The notes under the pieces were generated by a model. It did not search any database, was not told the origin of the DNA, and saw only the letters and a program-made list of their open reading frames with translations. A stretch of DNA of 64,000 nt from Syngnathus acus (taxonomy: Eukaryota; Chordata; Actinopteri; Syngnathiformes; Syngnathidae), in NCBI RefSeq assembly GCF_901709675.1, contig NC_051095.1:27487456-27551455 (forward strand), written 5' to 3'. The translations under genes were made by a program, and so were the position numbers. Numbering within the stretch: position 1 is the first letter of the stretch; every line of letters begins with the position of its first letter. Below, piece by piece: positions 10,063 to 20,689 of this stretch.

Positions 10063-13000
10063 TTTTTTTGGCCCTCGCGGTCACTAAGAGACTAGCGTTT
10101 TGCGAGCGGAGGTTACGAGACGGAACATAAGGAACAACTAGGTCGACGAGATATGAAGGCGCTAAGCCATGCAATGATTTATAGGTTAATAGAAGAACCT
10201 TGAAGTCACATCTTAAATGGACCGGGAGCCAATGTAAGTTGGCTAATATTGGGGTAATGTGATCAAATTTTCTTGTCTGTGAGAGCAGCCTTGCAGCAGC
10301 ATTTTGTACGAACTGTAGACTTTTGATACTGGACTTAGGAAGACCAGAGAATAATGCGTTACAGTAGTCCAGGCGCGACGTAATAAACGCATGTATAATA
10401 GTTTCCGCATCACCGATCGAGAGGATCGGACGAATCTTAGCAATATTACGAAGATGAAAAAACGCAATTCTAGTTATGTTCTTAATGTGCTTTTGAAAGG
10501 AGAGCGTTTGGTCAAATATTACCCTGAGATTAGTTACAGTATCGCTCTGAGTGATAGTACGGTTATCAATAATCATAATGTTTTTCTTAAATAAGTGGTG
10601 TCAATCGTGCACTTATCTGATGTAAGTGGCCGGCTCTCCGTTTAAAGGGTAAAATTCTGTACTTTAGCCCCTCTGCAGTAACGCAGTCTGTAGGGAAGAC
10701 GAAAATTGATTTAAGCCGGTATGGAAAGAAGATTCGTTCCGAGTCTAACCGTTGTTCAGGTAACTAATCTATTGTTAGATTAATTCCGTCATTTCCGGAC
10801 GCCAGTCCCGCTGAAATCAAAGAAACCCGAGGGTTGAGTAACTACTTTGTCGAGACCCAAGATCTCCTCGATCGCGGCCGTTTCAGCGGCTCTCCTTTCC
10901 TATTAAGATTGTTGCTTTTGTTATCCGCTCGGAATAGTTTAGCTGTCTTTAAGACCGCGGGAACTCGTTTATTTTCACTAGCGTACACTCACACTAGCTG
11001 AGCTTAAGTTAACGGTTTCGAACCAGATTCTGACACTCCCTGATGTCAAGGATTAAAGCTGTCTTCATTTAAAAAAGAACTGAACGGTTTAAAGTATGAC
11101 TATGATAAACTAGAGATTTAAAGCATAAAAGATCAAAATAATCATTCATCGAAATTAAATGATTATAAAGTAGAAATTTAATGAATAAGCAAGAAAGAGA
11201 TTTACAAGTTTCAATTGTTCAAACAACTAACAATAATTTCCACTCACCATTCTCAATAGAGCAAAAATAATTCAGTCTCGAAGTTCTCTCGATTGAAAAC
11301 TCAAAAATATAGTAAAAAGGGTAAGAGGCTAGAGGTCTAAAATGCTGTTTGGTGGAAAAGTCGAGTGATCAGTTCTTGTTCCAAAATCCGAATTCTGTTT
11401 AAAAGAACAGGCTGGCCTAAAGAATGGAGATGACGACGCCCTAATGATGACTCCTCTCTCCTGCACCGAGGTCTGCATCTCCTAGCCTGTCTTTGAGCTT
11501 AAAATTTGACTAAGTCCAATTTGAAGATAGTATAAATTCATTTTAACGGACCTAGGGTTAATCTCAGAAAGAATGAAATCTATCTTTGTCTAATCGGCGT
11601 TCTCGACCCGCGGCAGTAACCGCAGGGCCATACCCCTAACGGGGAAAGGCCACCGGGCGACAGAGAGCGATGCTCTTTGTCCGAACAAACCTTTTATACC
11701 AGTCCAGTTCGTGGGTACTATGGTCACGTACCAGTTTTTTTCCATGATGTCATACATTGGCCTCAGATGACCCAAATGCTTCCAGAATAGACTGCACCTG
11801 CATCTCGGCCGGTCTCAACCGGATTCAACCAGATGAGGTGACCATGTTTTCACGGAAGTAACAATTTTCTCAGGGATGCTTCATCCTGTTTCCCACTCCC
11901 AAATCTTGTCAACTGTCCATCAACGTGACATTTGCAAATGTTTTTTTCTCTGACTTGTGTTCCGTCAAACAGCATTTTGTTTATGCCTCAACTGGAAAAA
12001 CGTGACCAAGGTCACGCTCCTGTGTGGGATCTCAGTCTTCCACCACTTAGTATCACCATTAACCCTTTTCGCCACCTTGTCTTCGCTGACATTTATACAT
12101 TCATGTGTAAATGGAACATCAATATTACATACATGTTTGATACTGATCAAACATCGTGACAATAATAACACATACTTTCCCAATAGTCAGTTTAACACAT
12201 AATCATAACTATGATCGTGGATTCTTTTAGTTAGCAGGTTAAAACACTCATGCATCTTCAAAACATTTTGACAAGCTGGTGACCTCTAGGTCAAGCTCAA
12301 GCGTGGGATTGCAATCTTCCACCCAAGGTATCAGTCAGCCCCTTGTCCTTACTCAACTCTTAATACATTCATGTGTAAATGAAACATCAGTGCTATGATG
12401 CTGCTCAAGTTGCTACTAACTATACAATATTGCAAAGCAGAATAAAATAAAGTATATTGCAGCTTACTCTGTGATTAACATGTCTCATTCTCATTACTTA
12501 ACAATGAGCATGGGCTTCCCTAGTTAGCAAATTAAAATATTCAAGCAGTTTCAAAGTATATTATAGCAAAACAAAATAATATAACATAATCCAAAATTGT
12601 GTGTTGCTGTGCTTCAGAACAAGTCTTCATCTAATCGATGACTTGTTAAACCATTCATTTACTATGTTAGGTCAATCTGACTTTGGCACCATCATCTGGT
12701 GAAATTTGGAACGGGAATGGAGGTTTACTGGTTCAACCAACAAACTCCCCTTTACCAATTTAACAATAGTTAATTTGGAAGAACTAACTTTTAAGTACCG
12801 TCTTTTTCCGTGCATAATGCGCAAAATTTAATTAATTTATTGTCCTAAAATCTGGGGTGCGCATTATGCACGGGTACAACAATTTTTGAAGAAAATCTCC
12901 CTCGAAATAAAACTTGAAATCACACCTTTCTTCTTGTTTGTTGTCAATCACGCATCACATTCAGCCATCCTGCCCAACACACTTAGTCAGTAAAATTCAT

Positions 13001-13291
13001 AATTGACGACACATTGTTTGATGCGATGGTGCAATCCTTGATGGTGTGTTATTGTCAAATATTGTTTGTTTTTTAATCTCCATCGCAGACCGGATATCAT
13101 ATGGAGGCCGCCATTACAGTACTAGTTTAAAAATCGACACCTAGATGGCGCTAGATATTCGAACTCGGCGGCGGAAATTCGGATCCGATGCGCAGAACGG
13201 ATGCGCAAGACACGTCAGCTATATAAAGTGCGAGAGTTCAGTTCTCTACCTATTAGTTTCAATTCACAGTTTAATTAGCAGTTTCATCAAG

Positions 13292-13399
13292 ATGGTTAAG
13301 AGAGCAAGTTATAGTATAGCATTTCAAAAGAAAGTCATTGAAGTGGCAGAAAAATTAGGTTTATACTGTGCTCTGGTCATTTCGCCAAAGAAGGGATAA
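13292..13399 (+). pseudogene. Pogo-like transposase N-terminal fragment
   Basis: An ATG at 13292 opens MVKRASYSIAFQKKVIEVAE, which matches the start of the N-terminal CENP-B/pogo helix-turn-helix (commonly a KRxSYTxxFKxxVIxYAE pattern). After KLG the frame departs and stops at 13399. It lies about 0.5 kb inside the left end of the family (d) element, with AT-rich promoter-like sequence before it (TATATAAAG near 13220). Only this first exon-sized piece survives. The rest was deleted or lies beyond the LINE insertion. Confidence 0.6.
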
Positions 13400-13632
13400 T
13401 AGTCCTCTTCTCTTCTTGACTGACAATGAATGCGATAGTTTAATACAATCAGCAAATAACAAAATGCGTATTACAGGTAATATTTTATTTCACAACACTT
13501 TGCCTTGTTCCTTTCTTCTCTGCTGTTCACTTCAAACACGCTCCATACGAACACAATGCTCTCGTATAAGATAAGATAATGCTTTATTATTCCCTCAATG
13601 GGGAAACTCCTGTGTTAGCAGCAGTACACTTA

Positions 13633-13638
<6 letters not shown>

Positions 13639-13695
<57 letters not shown>
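13639..13695. repeat. (CA)n microsatellite
   Basis: An AC dinucleotide run of nearly 60 bp follows ATATAT. It lies in the 3' UTR of the Rex1-like LINE on the opposite strand. Confidence 0.95.
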
Positions 13696-13697
<2 letters not shown>

Positions 13698-13939
13698 CAT
13701 GCGGGGAAGGGGGTAAGAGATTTAAAAAAGTAAAAGATATATGTAATTAAAAAATATGGACAGTATATACATAATACACAATATACGGTGGAGATAAAAA
13801 AAATTAGATAAAAAAATTGTGCAAAGGAAGAAAAACAGTGCAAAAAAAGCAGGTAAAAAGAGTGTGAGGTAGACAGATATTGCACATATGATCGCACATA
13901 TGGTTATTGCACGTTATTACTGCATGTTATTATTGTCCG

Positions 13940-16921
13940 TTAGCTACAGTGATCGGCCTGGTTATACAGTCTGATGGCAGCAGGGAGGAAGGACCTGCGA
14001 TGCCTCTTGGTGGTGCATCGTGGGTGACGAAGCCGGTCACTGATGGAGCTCTCCAGGGCTCTGACAGTCTCATGAAGGGGGTGGGAGACATTGTCCATGA
14101 TGGAGGACAGCTTAGCCGCCATCCTCCTCTCCCCCACCACCTCCACCCGGTCCAGACTGCAGCCCAGGACAGAGCCGGCTTTCTTCCTCTCCGCTGCAGT
14201 GATGCCGCTGCTCCAGCAGACCACCCCATAAAAAATGGCGGACGCCACCACAGAGTCGTAGAAGGTCCTCAGGAGGCCGTCCCTCACTCCGAAGGACCTC
14301 AGTCTGCGCAGCAGGTGGAGTCTGCTTTGGCCCTTCTTGTATAGGGCCTGAGTGTTAACAGTCCAGTCCAGTTTATTGTGAACACCCAGGTACTTGTAAG
14401 AGTCCACAATCTCTATGTCCATTCCCTGGATGTTCACCGGCGAGGGGGGGACTTTGCGCCGGCGGACGTCCGCCACCAGCTCCTTTGTTTTTCCAGAGTT
14501 AATCTGGAGGCGGTTCCGCCGGCACCAGTCCACGAATCTGTGATTCAGTTCTCGGTACTCCGTCTCGTCTCCGTTGTTAATGAGACCGACGATGGCGGAG
14601 TTGTCCGAGAACTTCTGGAGGTGGCAGGTTGATGTGTGGTGGGTGAAGTCAGCTGTGTAGATGGTGAAGAGGAGGGGGGCCAGGACGGTCCCCTGTGGAG
14701 CTCCTGTGCTGCAGACCACCGTGTCAGACACACGGCCTCCTGTCCTCACAAACTGTGGTCTGTTTGTGAGGAAGTCCAGGACCCATGATGTCAGCTGCTG
14801 GCAGACTCCAGCATGGTGCAGTTTGTTCCCCAGCAGTTCTGGCTGGATGGTGTTGAAGGCACTGGAGAAATCATAAAACATGATCCTCACAGTGCTTCCA
14901 GCCCGCTCCAGGTGGGCCAGGGACCTCTGCATGAGGAAGATGACGGCATCCTCAACCCCGATGCTCGGCCGGTAGGCGAACTGCAGGGGGTCGGCGGAGG
15001 AGCTCACCAGGGGGCGCAGGTAATGGAGGACCAACCTCTCCAGGGTCTTCGCCAGGTGGGATGTCAGGGCCACCGGCCGGTAGTGGTTGAAGTCGCTGGG
15101 GCGAGATGACTTGGGCACCGGTACCACGCAGGACGTCTTCCACAGCTGTGGTACCCTGTGCAGCCTCAGGCTCATGTTGAATATGTGCTCCACGATCCTG
15201 CACAGTTGCCCGGAGCAGGATCTGAGCAGCCTGGAGGTGATGCCATCTGGACCCGTCGCCTTCTTCACCTTGAGCCTGGCCAGTCCTCTCTCCACCTGGG
15301 CTGTGGAGAGCACCATGCTGGGTGGGGGACGGTGGTGGGAGGGGTGGGGGGGTTCGGTGGAGTTGAGAGTGAGCTGGGGGGTTTTGGAGGGGGAGTAGCA
15401 GGGGGCGGGGTTGAGTTGAGAGTCCTCGGAGCAGAAGAGGCTCCAGTCGGGGGAAGTTGCAGCAGGGCTGGGTGGGTGGTTTTGGAGGAGTGGATGGTTG
15501 TTCAAACCGGTTGAAGAACCGGTTCAGGTCATTCACCCACTCCTGATCCCTGTCCAGCGCAGGTCTGGAGTTGCTACGTCCTGAGATGGTGTTCAGGCTC
15601 CTCCAGACCCCGTTGATGTCGTCCCGCTGCAGTTGGTCTTCCATCCTCCTCCTGTAGTTGCTCTTCCCCTCCCTGATCTTCTTCTTCAGGTCCCTCTGCA
15701 CCGTCTTCAGCAGGTCCCTGTCTCCTGATTTAAAGAACCTCCTTTTGTCCCTGAGCAGGTCTTTAATCTCAGGGGTGATCCAAGGTTTGCTGTTTGCAAA
15801 AACTCTGACTGTTTTGGTGGGTATGGTGGAGTCTACACAAAAGTTAATGTAGTCTGTGACACAGCTGATGAGACCGTCGATGTCGTCCCCGTAGTCCTCG
15901 CAGAACACGTCCCACACCGTGGTCTCAAAACAGTCCTGAAGAGTCTCCAGAGATTCTTCAGACCAGATCTGTCTGGTGTGGGTGACTGCTGGTTGCCTGT
16001 GCACCAGAGGCTGATACAGGGGGAGAAGGTGGATCAGATCGTGATCAGATCTTCCAAGGGGGGGAGGGGGGATGATGTATATGCCTCCTTAAGGTTGGCA
16101 TAAAAAAGGTCCAATGATTTATTTCCTCTGGTGCTGCAGGTGACATATTGGCTGAAAGTTGGAAGTGTGGATGAAGGAGAGGCATGATTGAAGTCCCCGG
16201 TAATAAGGAGGAGGGCATGTGGATGCTGTGTTTGCAGCCTGCTTACACTGCTGTGCAGGACATCGCGGGCTGCGTCGGCATTAGCATTAGGGGGAACGTA
16301 CGCAGTTATCGCAATAACGTGCGAGAGTTCTCGCGGCAGGTAATGTGGCCTCATGCTAACGGCTAGCAGCTCAATGTCCCCGCTGCAGAGTTGCTCTTTG
16401 ATAGTGATGTGCCCAGGGTTACACCATCTATCGTTCACAAACACAGCAAGCCCCCCTCCTTTCCTCTTACCGCTCTCTCGTGTCCTGTCTGCCCTTATCA
16501 GGTTAAATCCGTCCAGAGCGACGGCAGAGTCCGGTGTTTGCTCCGTTAGCCAGGTCTCCGTGAACAGCAGCATGCTGCATTCCCGGTATTCCCGTTGGTG
16601 CCGTGCCAGCGCCGTTAGCTCATCCATCTTATTACAGATGGATCTCACATTCCCGGTGATGATGGTGGGGAGTGTGGGCTTGAAGCGGCGTTTCTTTTTC
16701 CGGCACATAACACCCGAGCGTTGTCCTCTTTTCCTCCTCTTCAGCTCGGGGGAAACATCGGGCTTGTAGCCGGTTAGCTTCCCTTGGCTACAGAGGGCTA
16801 ACAGCTTACCACGGGTGTAAACAATGGAGCGTTTACTCCCTGTTTCGGTGGTTGCTGGGGTGATGAACCAGGTGAAAAATAGGAAAAATAAAAGGGCCAG
16901 CCTCACTGTTTTAGCAAACAT
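13940..16921 (-). pseudogene. Rex1-like LINE protein: endonuclease and reverse transcriptase, frameshifted
   Basis: Reading starts at 16921. A hydrophobic N-terminus and a basic stretch (KRRKRGQR) lead into an APE-type endonuclease with [20 protein letters not shown] and ITGDFNHA. A frame change in a G-run near 16060-16075 moves to the frame covering 16004-15490. A second change in a proline-rich stretch near 15490 returns to the reverse transcriptase frame (15505-13940). The RT shows [46 protein letters not shown] and YLGVHNKLDW. The catalytic box reads FSDN (14600-14611) rather than FSDD, so the second metal-binding aspartate is lost. It is inactive on three counts. Confidence 0.8.
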
Positions 16922-17733
16922 GTTTCTGCCCGGTAGAAAAAGAAAACACAGGACTGAGAAAAAAAAGATAGTCCAAAAAAAAACATAAAACGAGACAATA
17001 TACAGACGAGTCGACGGAGCTGCTGCAAACGTGTCGCCACTACCGCGGCGCCACCTTGAATAATAATAGTATCAGACGCTTGCTCGATCACCTGCTCGTT
17101 TGCTGTCATAATGTACCCTACACAAATCCGAAACATTTCTTCGCTATCGAGTTTGCTACCGCATGCGCAGTGATACTGACCGGCAGAATAACATCCGGTT
17201 GTTCCCAAAGATGATCTTTTTTCTGAAATAATTATACGTTGACGGACTTAAGTAAGAGTCAAAATTTGGGTGCGTATACATGGGTACATGCTTTTTTCCA
17301 GCATCGACATGCCATTTTTAGAGTGCGTATTATGCACGGAAAAAGACGGTAACCCCTACTCAGGCCCCCTTCTTCAGGTCTTCCATGTCAAGCTTTGAAA
17401 TTTGAAATTTCATCTTAGCCAATTCGTCTGGGCCAAATCCAATACACACTCACGCACCATCTTTTACCATCCTATCCAACATGTAACTCGACAGTGGTGA
17501 TAACGTGCTGGACCAATTATCAACATCTCAGTTTTATCTGGGTTAAGACAAAGGAAATTGAGAGACATCCATTGCTTGATCTCCGCGAGGCAAGTCTCAA
17601 GATTACAACAGTCCCGCGGATCTGTCATCGATAACGGCATATATAATTGAGTGTCATCTGCGTAACATTGAAAACTAATATTATATTTACGTATTATATC
17701 CCCAAGCGGAATCATATAAATATTAAATAGAAT

Positions 17734-19050
17734 CAGGGCTGTGGACTCGGACGGGGACTCGGACTCGGCCGGACTCGGTCATTTTTGCCGGACTCGGACT
17801 CGGTGCTGATTTTGACCGAGTCCACCGAGTCCGACAATAAAAAAAATACGTTCAATTTTATTTTCATCATGCTGCTGAGAATGCGCGTAGGAATACTGTC
17901 CACAGCCCTGCTTACGATCAAGTTTGAAAAAGAACTTGACAGCATTGAGCGCCGCCGGCTGTGACTACGGGGGCCCATTAGGTCCAGAAAAGCTGACAAG
18001 ACGCTTGCCAAAATGGCAAGGAAAAAATGCACAGCTAAACGAATATATGACGATGAACACAGGACGTTTTTAACAGAGTTAAAGTTGTTTTTTGTTGAAC
18101 GCTATGGCAAGCCATTCTGCCTGATATGTCGGACGTCATTGGCGCATTTAAAAGCTTCAAATGGTCAGCGCCACTTCAGCTCACTTCATGCCAATGTCGA
18201 TAAGGACTTTGCAAAAGGGACTGAATTTCGCAAGCACAAGTTTGGAGACTTTGAAAAGTCAGGCAGAAAAATAGGTACAGTTTTTCAAAAAAATTACAAA
18301 GCACTCCGAGACTGTCACACTTGCATTGTTTCAACTGGCTTGGAACATTGCACGGGCTAAAAAGCCATACAATGAAGTGGAGTTTGTTAAAATATGCCTC
18401 GGTGACGTTATTGAATTTTATTTTCATCATGCTGCTGAGAATGCGCGTAGGAATACTGTCCACAGCCCTGCTTGCTTGTTATGAAGACAAATTTAGTTGT
18501 TGCGTGCGCGCCCGCGCCTGCCTGCCTGCGTGCGTGCACGTACAAGACCCACAATGCCCCGCGCGCAGCCAAGATGGAAGAACCCGGGAGTAGCGAGAGA
18601 ACAATGTTTTGCCTCTAGATTTGGGGGGGGAAACGGAGCGTAAGTTACGATCAATGCGGCCACGTTGAGTTGCACTTAGGCTAATGTTTACATTATGTAC
18701 CAATGTCAAGGACGATTATGTCACCCAGCTTATATCATTGATGTGTTTCGATAGTTGTGGGGTCGTCACTAATTATTTGTGTTTAGATAAATGTCTGAGC
18801 TATAATGGTGCAATTAATGATTAAAACTTGAAAGTATCTGTTTATTGTATTCGTTTATATGTTTAATAAAAACAAAGCCATCACAAAACTGTTGTAATTA
18901 TTTAGATTTTGATCAAAATTAGCCTTGAATAAAGACTAAGCAGTCACATGAATTAACAGAAAATATGGACAGCCGGACTCGGACTCGTGGTCAAGAGGCC
19001 GGACTCGGACTTGGACTCGGTGCAAAAATCCGACCGAGTCCACAGCCCTG
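17734..19050 (+). mobile_element. hAT element with CAGGGCTGTGGACTCGG ends
   Basis: This 1,317-bp element has inverted ends CAGGGCTGTGGACTCGG / CCGAGTCCACAGCCCTG and a perfect 8-bp duplication AATAGAAT (17726-17733 and 19051-19058), diagnostic of hAT insertion. GGACTCGG repeats extend inward from both ends. It interrupts the L2-B reverse transcriptase between VPQGS...GPILF and the YADD segment. It encodes a BED-type finger fragment (18013-18360). A 60-bp segment is present twice, at 17854-17913 and 18414-18473. Confidence 0.9.
18013..18360 (+). pseudogene. hAT transposase N-terminus with BED-like zinc finger
   Basis: The frame opens MARKKCTAKRIYDDEHRTFL and continues with KPFCLICRTSLAHLKASN and RHFSSLHAN, giving the C-x2-C...H-x4-H spacing of a BED zinc finger. 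The basic start and the EHRTFL stretch are also present in the homologous fragment at 40469-40945. The frame stops soon after LEHCTG, with no catalytic domain. The element is therefore non-autonomous, although this N-terminal DNA-binding piece could in principle be translated alone. That last point is speculation. Confidence 0.6.
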
Positions 19051-19243
19051 AATAGAATTGGTCCGAATCCCGATCCCTGTGGGACACCACACGTAACATT
19101 ATAGAGCTCAGAGGTCGTATTGCCATGGGCCACGTCCATGGCATCCGCATCCTGTCTGATAGATAGGAATAGAACCAGCCTAGTGCTGACCCTGAAATAC
19201 CAACACAGCTTTTAAGACGCTCTAATAAAATATCGGTCTACAG

Positions 19244-20345
19244 CAGGGGTCACCAAACTACGGCCCGCGGGCCGGATACGGCCCACGGGACCGTTTAATC
19301 CGGCCCGCCAACCCTGAACAAATTGTATTATTAAACTTTTTTTTTTTGGTCATTTTGCCTGCAATGACTGCGTTTCCCCAGTAGATGGGGAAGCGCTCGC
19401 CTGCGCATTTACTACCGGAAGCCGTGTCAGAAAGCTCGGTGCACACTCACAAGTGCGTGTACGTACTCAGTAGTACGGACATGGCGCACTCACGCTCTAT
19501 TTGTATCAGTCCCGAATTTAGAGCGTGGGCTGTGACGACAGCATTCTTGTAATTCGCGCGCTGAGCTTTCAGATGCAGTTTTGCGCTAAAGCCACCCACA
19601 AACCTTCCCCTGGAATCCTTCCATTAAAATGAGTCTCCCAAGGAAAAGCAAGGTGGACACAGTGCCGAGCGTTTAAAAGAGAGTGGCCAATTTGGCTCGA
19701 CGTACGCGACGTGACGTTCAGCCACATGAACGTCAACATCAAACCGTCACAGATCGAGGTAAACGGACCAACACCTCGGATCTCGCCTAAGAATTGCCAC
19801 AACAAATTTTACTCCAGACTATGACGCACTAGCAAACTTTAACAAAAAAGACAGCGGTGTCTACAAGCCTACTGGAACCTACAAAAGGATTATAAGGAAG
19901 GAACACAAGAACTTTAAGAGACTGCTCATATGTGTCAGAGAGATTCTGCTCTGACAACTGAGCTGAACTTTTATCTGTTAAGATTGTGCATGGCACAACA
20001 GAAAGTTAATGTTCCATGGCTTTTTTTCTATGAGGAACCCAGAGAGAGTTATTTAGTTATTATTTATTTCCTGTTTTTTCTGTGAAGAACTCAGAGAGGG
20101 TTATTTAGTTATTATTTATTTCATTAATAGTGTTATTATTTGTTTCCTGACTTTTTTTCTGTAAAGAACCTGGAAAGGGTTATTAAATAACCGTTATTTG
20201 GTTATATGTGGCTTTCTGGAAAACAATAAATTTTTTAAGCTCCCCTACGATCGTCACACTTTTTCTGTTACAAACTGACACCGGCCCCCCATCAGAGAAG
20301 GGAAAAGTTATGTGGCCCTCACAGGAAAAAGTTTGGGGACCCCTG
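19244..20345 (+). mobile_element. hAT element with CAGGGGTCACCAAACT ends
   Basis: This 1,102-bp element has ends CAGGGGTCACCAAACT / AGTTTGGGGACCCCTG, which are slightly imperfect, and an exact 8-bp duplication GTCTACAG (19236-19243 and 20346-20353). It splits the L2-B LINE at codons for LSAAFDTVD. GGCCCGCGGGCCGG and CGGCCCACGGG blocks lie inside the left end. Remnants of the same transposase family as the insertion at 9017-10062 are visible between 19258 and 19830, with stops throughout. Confidence 0.88.
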
Positions 20346-20689
20346 GTCTACAGTGTCGAAGGCAGCACTAAGATCGAGTAATAACAATACCGATGAAGTG
20401 TTTGAATGCACCTCTCTCAGAAATAAAATGGTAAAAGGAATTAGATAAGCAAAATAATTTTTTCCATCAATATAATAGGTAAAGAAATTTGGACAAATAT
20501 TAAAAAACTGATGGGGAAAGACTAAAGTGCACAGAAGAATTAGGGCGTTACAATGAGAGGAGAAGGTCATCCAGGATCCAAAGAACATTGCAACAACTTT
20601 GAACGATTACTTTAGAGACTCAGTAGAAGAGGTAACTGCTCCCAGATAGCTCACCACCCACCATTGCCATTAAACTCGAACAACATCTA

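Larger units (their letters stand above)
13575..17055 (-). mobile_element. Rex1-like (CR1 superclade) LINE, near full length
   Basis: A 3.4-kb LINE on the minus strand is inserted in the family (d) element. The 5' end lies near 17055 and the 3' end at 13575-13604 with a TTATCTTATCTTAT tail. Endonuclease and reverse transcriptase domains are readable over three frame segments. A CA/TG dinucleotide repeat lies in the 3' UTR (13639-13695). Using DFSSAFNTI as motif A and TGAPQGTVLAPLLF as motif B, I place it with Rex1-like elements. The clade assignment is from memory of family motifs. Confidence 0.75.
12798..17349 (+). mobile_element. Pogo-like element, family (d), carrying a LINE
   Basis: The inverted ends are CCGTCTTTTTCCGTGCATAA / TTATGCACGGAAAAAGACGG, with TA at 12796-12797 and 17350-17351. 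Further TGCGCATTATGCAC-like motifs lie just inside both ends (near 12855-12872 and 17318-17338). The left interior holds the start of a pogo-like transposase (13292). The LINE at about 13575-17055 then interrupts the element. About 1.1 kb belongs to the element itself. Confidence 0.75.
10599..17493. mobile_element. TG...CA insertion (putative LTR element) with 4-bp duplication, carrying nested elements
   Basis: The insert runs from TGTCAATCG (10599) to ACTCGACA (17493) and is flanked by GTGG (10595-10598 and 17494-17497). Removing it restores the L2-B frame (RYHHLF). TG...CA ends with a 4-bp duplication fit an LTR element. After subtracting the nested pogo-like element (12798-17349), about 2.3 kb remains (10599-12797 and 17350-17493). 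That part has no recognisable gag or pol sequence, so it may be a long solo LTR or an internally deleted copy. From 10599 to 12797 I see no gene. Confidence 0.5.
6884..20430 (-). mobile_element. One L2-type LINE (family B) split into six pieces by five insertions
   Basis: Reading down the minus strand, one LINE can be followed through pieces at about 20346-20430 (LLLDLSAAFDTV), 19051-19243, 17498-17733 (CYADDTQLYMPL, then MLIIGPARY), 10063-10598 (thumb, SRLDYCNALFSGL, then HITPILANLHWLPV), 8639-9016 (LWNALPMDIRTATSVETF and stop, then 3' UTR) and 6884-7132 (3' UTR with a TTGACTTGAC tail at 6884-6900). Removing the inserts and one copy of each target duplication restores colinearity. Only about 1.7 kb belongs to the LINE, which is 5' truncated and dead. 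The inserts are annotated separately. The YADD box survives, although frame breaks occur elsewhere. Confidence 0.78.

Noticed and set aside
13595-13897. Minus-strand 100-codon frame with a Cys-Val run
   Set aside because: The run is the CA dinucleotide repeat in a LINE 3' UTR.
14952-15505. Plus-strand open frames over the Rex1-like LINE
   Set aside because: They are shadows of the reverse transcriptase on the other strand in GC-rich sequence.
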